Positions 8,284 to 11,874 of a stretch of 11,874 bases of DNA are shown one piece after another. Position numbers and translations under genes: made by a program. This DNA is from an uncultured Saprospiraceae bacterium. Its GTDB lineage: Bacteria; Bacteroidota; Bacteroidia; Chitinophagales; Saprospiraceae. Under the pieces are notes generated by a model. The model searched no databases. It saw only the letters and a program-made list of their open reading frames with translations, and had not been told where the DNA came from. Position 1 is the first letter of the stretch, and every line of letters begins with the position of its first letter. The DNA is taken from contig CALHUZ010000450.1 of NCBI GenBank assembly GCA_938039305.1, positions 1-11,874 of the forward strand, written 5' to 3'.

Positions 8284-8295
8284 TACTTGGCCATT
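8268..8295. terminator. Shared hairpin terminator between convergent genes, overlapping a stop codon
   Basis: A perfect inverted repeat has 13-bp arms at 8268-8280 and 8283-8295 (core GGCCAAGTAT/ATACTTGGCC) around a two-base centre. The left arm covers the last codons (Met-Ala-Lys-Tyr) of the 904-residue gene, and its TGA stop spans the centre. Read on the minus strand, the hairpin is followed by a T-rich tract (TTATTTA), as expected of an intrinsic terminator for the 801-residue gene that ends 25 bp away. Read on the plus strand it is followed by GGTATTCC, so termination in that direction is less certain. Confidence 0.7.
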
Positions 8296-8319
8296 GGTAT
8301 TCCATCAGTATACCTATCC

Positions 8320-10725
8320 TTATCTTTTAACTATTCTTTTTGATATTCTACCTGTAGATGTACTTAACGCTACGACATATAAACCAGATTGAAGAGTAGC
8401 TCCGTCCACCACAGTTTGATTCACACCTTTGGTTAAAACGAGATCTTTAGAAAGCAATCTTTGGCCTTGCATATTGAAGACCTCCAATGTTCCATTCTGA
8501 TTATCTATACTTTCTAATGTCAATGTAAATACATCTTCAAAAGGATTAGGACTAACCATCATAGCACCTGAAGCTGTGGATTCAAACGATGTCAACACCC
8601 AATCAGAAACGAGTATTCCATCAGCCTCTTCCCCTTCATATAAAGCTCCTTGTCCTGTTAATTCAAAACTCTGCGTACTGCTTATTACAATCTTAGTCCC
8701 TGATAGATTATCAGTTGACAAGATGATTATTCTATCTCCTTGCTCGTCCGACTCAACTATATAAGCAAGCTCACTTCCATCTATAGTAGAGACTTTAAGA
8801 TTATCATCAGAAATTGCATTTGCCGAAAGGCTTACTGACATAATCTTTCCATATGTAGGCACGTCTATGACGTACTCAGATTGTCCAGCTTTTATTGTAG
8901 AACTAAAGTGAGATGATTTAGCTGCTGAGCGATTGCTTGCCACTTCTCCGGGTCTCCATGAGAAATCCAAATCTCCTGTCTTAACTCCTATTAGTGAATA
9001 CTCATGACGGAATCGTGCGATCTTCACTGGCTCCACAAGACGCGTTGCATCTGTAGTACCAAAGAACATCAACTTATCATCGAAAAACTTCCATGGTTCA
9101 GGATTAGCATCGCGACCCGGAATCTCATAAACAAGATCAACAAGATCCCAATAGTCTTCCATATCTATATCTCCATCACTATCGATATCCGCGGCTGCTC
9201 TTTGATCAGTCTTTGGCAATGACTCAATACCCATAACGTGTCTCAATAGATAAATCAAATCAACTCCGTCAAGACCTTTGTTTCTTTCATCTGACTTAAA
9301 TGAAGCCGACACTACTGGTCTGCCTAAATCAAAAGTGATCCCGTTCACTCCGTACTTTCCAAATTCATTAGACATGTCTGAGCTCACATATGCATTGTCA
9401 GCTGTAACCATGATTTCAGCTCCTTCTATGGCATTCTTAAATCTATCAGTTACGATACCTGCTATCTGCATCGCCTCTGGATCACATATAGAATGATCAG
9501 CAACGAATATGCTCGTATTACAAGAGACTTGAACACCACTGCTTGATGTCACGAATACTTCTAATTCATTCAACCCAATCCCATCAGGACAATCGAATGA
9601 AACACTTGTGACTATAGTATCACGGTAGAAGCTATAAGTTAAGTTGTCATCATAACAAGGTCCTTCTACTTTATGTACAAAGTCCTTAGCCCATATACTC
9701 ACTCCAGACTCATCATTGATAGCTGTACTAAGGTCTTGAAGACAGATGAGATGCGGAGGGTTCTTATCGATCACTGTCAACTTCTGGATACATCCACCTT
9801 TATTGCGGCATCCATCTATCACTGACCAATGGATAGAATAATCCCCTGGGCCGAGGTATCCTAAGCTCAACGCAAATTCTTCATCATGCTTTGCATGGAT
9901 CCACTTGCTAGTGACATGATCACCATCTGAGTCATACACCACAACTTCTACTTCCATCTTGACGCCAGGACATGGGCCTGAGTCAATTGCTTTGTTTCTT
10001 AATTTGATCTTCGCGCTACAATCACCTTCAAGATCTATCTCGATGTTAGAACAATCAGATATCTCAGGAGCATCCTCATCTATAATCTTAATCACCTGAT
10101 CAAAAGTGTACCAACCATCATGCTCGACATCATAGTTATCTCCACCGTAACTCCAGTAGACAGAATGAGTTAATACATCCTTCACAAGAGTATATCTCTC
10201 AGGTCGTGTATTAGTGACACTGTTAGGCTCCCACTTACACCAATCTATTACTGCCCACTTCCGGACGATCTTACTACAAGATGGACCATCGACAAAGACT
10301 TGAACATCTTCATATGTTGAACCAACCATGGCGCAGTAGTTAGATTCCCACTTTGGCTCTTCGGCATCCCAAACTTCACAGACAAATGGGTCATGCATCG
10401 GCAGTCCTTCATCTAAAAACCAAGGGCTTGGATGATAAGCAGAGTTACGATAATTCTTCAGCTTCATTCTGGTCTTCTTATAGTGATGACTGAAGACAAC
10501 GTCTATGTCATGATCACCCCCATCTACTCTATCGAGGTAAGTTTCACCATTATAATGCAAAGGCCACTGTATACTATGCGGGTCGAAAGTTCCTCTTTTA
10601 TTTTTCCAATCCCAGTCGCTACACGCTTTGGTTGAACAGGCCGTAGGCCTCTTTGGCTTCTTAGGGTCTGAGTACCCAAGAGTTATAAGTGATAAAATTA
10701 TAACAAGTGTAAATATCGCTCTCAT
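8320..10725 (-). CDS. Exported HYR/dockerin-like protein with T9SS sorting domain (801 aa)
   Basis: This is a probable secreted or surface protein exported by Sec and T9SS. Residues 1-19 form a signal peptide (MRAIFTLVIILSLITLGYS). About 20-150 is an unrecognised segment rich in Trp, His and Asp with several cysteines. About 150-410 holds HYR/Ig-like repeats typical of Saprospiria (RKWAVIDWCKW, KIIDEDAPEISDCSNIEIDL, IHWSVIDGCRNKGGCIQKLT, VIDKNPPHLIC). About 420-480 resembles a carboxypeptidase-regulatory-like fold (IAGIVTDRFKNAIEGAEI). About 484-535 resembles a dockerin: GLDGVDLIYLLRHVMG, then a full calcium loop DIDSDGDIDMED at 513-524; the first loop is degenerate. About 723-801 is a T9SS type A sorting domain (SPNPFEDVFTLTL, LEVFNMQGQRLL, LQSGLYVVALSTSTGRISKR, basic end). 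The ATG start directly precedes the signal peptide. It converges with the beta-helix gene and probably ends at the shared hairpin. The role is unknown; adhesion or matrix assembly is inference. Confidence 0.93.
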   Translation of the reverse strand: MRAIFTLVIILSLITLGYSDPKKPKRPTACSTKACSDWDWKNKRGTFDPHSIQWPLHYNGETYLDRVDGGDHDIDVVFSHHYKKTRMKLKNYRNSAYHPSPWFLDEGLPMHDPFVCEVWDAEEPKWESNYCAMVGSTYEDVQVFVDGPSCSKIVRKWAVIDWCKWEPNSVTNTRPERYTLVKDVLTHSVYWSYGGDNYDVEHDGWYTFDQVIKIIDEDAPEISDCSNIEIDLEGDCSAKIKLRNKAIDSGPCPGVKMEVEVVVYDSDGDHVTSKWIHAKHDEEFALSLGYLGPGDYSIHWSVIDGCRNKGGCIQKLTVIDKNPPHLICLQDLSTAINDESGVSIWAKDFVHKVEGPCYDDNLTYSFYRDTIVTSVSFDCPDGIGLNELEVFVTSSSGVQVSCNTSIFVADHSICDPEAMQIAGIVTDRFKNAIEGAEIMVTADNAYVSSDMSNEFGKYGVNGITFDLGRPVVSASFKSDERNKGLDGVDLIYLLRHVMGIESLPKTDQRAAADIDSDGDIDMEDYWDLVDLVYEIPGRDANPEPWKFFDDKLMFFGTTDATRLVEPVKIARFRHEYSLIGVKTGDLDFSWRPGEVASNRSAAKSSHFSSTIKAGQSEYVIDVPTYGKIMSVSLSANAISDDNLKVSTIDGSELAYIVESDEQGDRIIILSTDNLSGTKIVISSTQSFELTGQGALYEGEEADGILVSDWVLTSFESTASGAMMVSPNPFEDVFTLTLESIDNQNGTLEVFNMQGQRLLSKDLVLTKGVNQTVVDGATLQSGLYVVALSTSTGRISKRIVKR

Positions 10726-10969
10726 ACTATCTTAAATCTTTCTAAATGATTGATTATCAGTAGCCAGCAAGATATAAATAGGGATTTAATTAATAAGTAT
10801 TATCTCTATGTATTTTCATAAAATGTAGGGTAAATGCCCTCCCATGAGCTGCAAAAACAAGCACTATGTTATATTCTGATGAGAGGATGATAAGTTAATT
10901 TTAGCTTTTAGCAAGTCACATACAAGTGCGTTTATTTATACCTAAGATTCTTTAGTATATAATTATCTT
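10726..10969. other. Divergent spacer between the 801-aa gene and the PadR operon
   Basis: The 244-bp AT-rich spacer must hold promoters in both directions and, by analogy with other PadR systems, possibly an operator for the PadR protein. I see no exact TTTG/TAnnTTTG pair. Partial -7 matches are TAATTTTA (10896-10903) and TAGCTTTT (10902-10909) rightward, and TATCTTG (10774-10768) leftward. No long palindrome is visible, only a 4-bp hairpin AGGG/CCCT near 10827-10840. Confidence 0.5.
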
Positions 10970-11317
10970 ATGTATATTAGAGATATGGTAGATCCAAAAT
11001 TACTACGAGGCAGCCTCGACACCATCATCCTAAAACTCCTAAGTGAGCGTGATGAGATGTATGGCTACGAGATCACATCAATGGTCAAAGAGATCACTCA
11101 AGGTGAAATGCAACTCACAGAAGGAGCCCTCTACCCTGCTCTTCACAGACTAGAAGGGAAAGGCATCCTGACCACAGAAGTACGAAGCATTGGTAATCGT
11201 ATGCGGAAGTATTACCGACTCACAGAAGAAGGCAAAACTGAAGTCAACAATAGCCTATCAGCGATGAAGGACTTTATACAGAGTATAAATCTGATTATGA
11301 ATCCCAAACTGACATGA
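10970..11317 (+). CDS. PadR-family transcriptional repressor (115 aa)
   Basis: This is a small winged-helix DNA-binding protein, cytoplasmic and probably dimeric, of the short (PadR-s1-like) class that lacks a large effector domain. The family signature is clear: LLRGSLDTIILKLLSERDEM at 11-30, YGYEI at 31-35, then the helix-turn-helix with recognition helix LTEGALYPALHRLEGKGIL (49-67). A basic wing follows (EVRSIGNRMRKYYRLTEEGK, 70-89), then a C-terminal helix for dimerisation. The length is normal for the class. The frame starts at ATG 10970; a second ATG at 10985 would give MVDPKLLRGS, also typical of the family, with a weak purine-rich AGAGA just upstream, and may be the true start. Its stop is one base from the ATG of the downstream membrane protein gene, so the two are surely co-transcribed. 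PadR proteins usually repress their own operon; the signal here is unknown. Confidence 0.95.
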   Translation: MYIRDMVDPKLLRGSLDTIILKLLSERDEMYGYEITSMVKEITQGEMQLTEGALYPALHRLEGKGILTTEVRSIGNRMRKYYRLTEEGKTEVNNSLSAMKDFIQSINLIMNPKLT

Positions 11318-11318
11318 T

Positions 11319-11874
11319 ATGAGGACGATAGATGGCTTCTGGAGGCCAGGTAGAAAAAAGGCCGAGACAATATTAAGCGACACACCTACAGTCGAAGAAA
11401 AAGAAGCTTTTGTCATAGCGAAGTTGGATGAGATCTTTAAGAATCAAGTGGGAGAATTCTCAGTGTTCAAAGCTGAAATGCTTGACCATATCTTATCCAA
11501 TATAGATGAGCACACTCATACGAATACCAAAATGGAATTTTGCAAAGCGTACTATCAAACGTACGAATCACTTGGCGGTGCTTTGAAGATCAGAAGAATG
11601 GGATACAATAGTATGCATATGAGTTACAAACATTTGCATCGCGGCTTTTTCTTTTGGTTATCTCAGAATAAACATGCCGTAACTGTGATGTTGGGTATCA
11701 TGACTCTTAACGTCTTCGTTTTTGATCTGAACCCAATTACAGTTAAAGCCTTATCAGGCATCTGCCTTCTTGTTATTCTTTTAATCGAAATAAGATCTTT
11801 CTATTCCGCCTATTACAAATTAAAAGACATCGACAATGTTGACTTGATTCTCAATACTTACAAAAGAGAGTCCA
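11319..11874 (+). CDS. PadR-linked membrane protein, C-terminus beyond the window (partial, 185 aa visible)
   Basis: An open frame starts at ATG 11319, one base after the PadR stop (TGATATG), and runs without a stop to the edge. The first ~115 residues look soluble. Residues 26-94 are helical and acidic, with EMLDHILSNIDEH (53-65) and YETxGxxL-like YESLGGALKI (82-91). This recalls the HAAS/permease-prefix type of small domain often encoded next to PadR genes, but that is a resemblance, not a firm match. Two hydrophobic segments follow at about 119-137 (HAVTVMLGIMTLNVFVFDL) and 139-158 (PITVKALSGICLLVILLIEI), separated by a very short turn, then a charged segment (YYKLKDIDNVDLILNTYKRE). The likely topology is an inner-membrane hairpin with both ends in the cytoplasm. 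The spacing suggests translational coupling with PadR. Function is unknown; sensing or envelope-stress roles are inference. Confidence 0.85.
   Translation, partial: MRTIDGFWRPGRKKAETILSDTPTVEEKEAFVIAKLDEIFKNQVGEFSVFKAEMLDHILSNIDEHTHTNTKMEFCKAYYQTYESLGGALKIRRMGYNSMHMSYKHLHRGFFFWLSQNKHAVTVMLGIMTLNVFVFDLNPITVKALSGICLLVILLIEIRSFYSAYYKLKDIDNVDLILNTYKRES

Overview
The window looks like chromosomal DNA from a marine-type member of the Bacteroidota, most like the Saprospiria/Lewinella group. The evidence is: three very large exported proteins built from SdrD-B-like, Ig/PKD-like, HYR-like and beta-helix modules; two C-termini that look like type IX secretion system (T9SS) sorting domains; a promoter of the Bacteroidota form TTTG-N19-TAnnTTTG; no clear Shine-Dalgarno sites; and an AT-rich base composition. 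The species assignment is inference. No RNA gene, insertion sequence, phage gene or CRISPR array is visible.

Layout from left to right. Positions 1-104 probably hold the first 34 codons of a minus-strand gene that runs off the left edge. Positions 105-776 are non-coding as far as I can tell. Positions 777-5222 (minus) encode a 1481-residue exported multidomain protein with a jelly-roll-like N-terminal domain, two SdrD-B-like domains, a long beta-propeller-like middle and a duplicated Cys-rich module. A 346-bp divergent spacer follows, holding a textbook Bacteroidota promoter that points right. Positions 5569-8283 (plus) encode a 904-residue exported parallel beta-helix protein with a T9SS sorting domain. 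It converges on an 801-residue exported protein (8320-10725, minus) that has HYR-like, carboxypeptidase-regulatory-like and dockerin-like segments and its own T9SS sorting domain. A perfect 13-bp inverted repeat between the two genes, overlapping the stop of the first, is a likely shared terminator. After a 244-bp spacer, 10970-11317 (plus) encodes a PadR-family repressor, followed one base later by a membrane protein gene that runs off the right edge.

Functionally there are two parts. The three large genes encode secreted or surface-anchored proteins, probably used in adhesion, matrix or envelope structure. They lie in alternating orientations, so they are separate transcription units rather than an operon. 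The PadR gene and its membrane partner form a typical two-gene regulatory unit, in which the repressor usually controls its own operon. I see no convincing sign of a new defence, mobile or biosynthetic system. The most useful points to follow are the missing T9SS signal on the largest protein, the terminator built into coding sequence, and the PadR/membrane pair.
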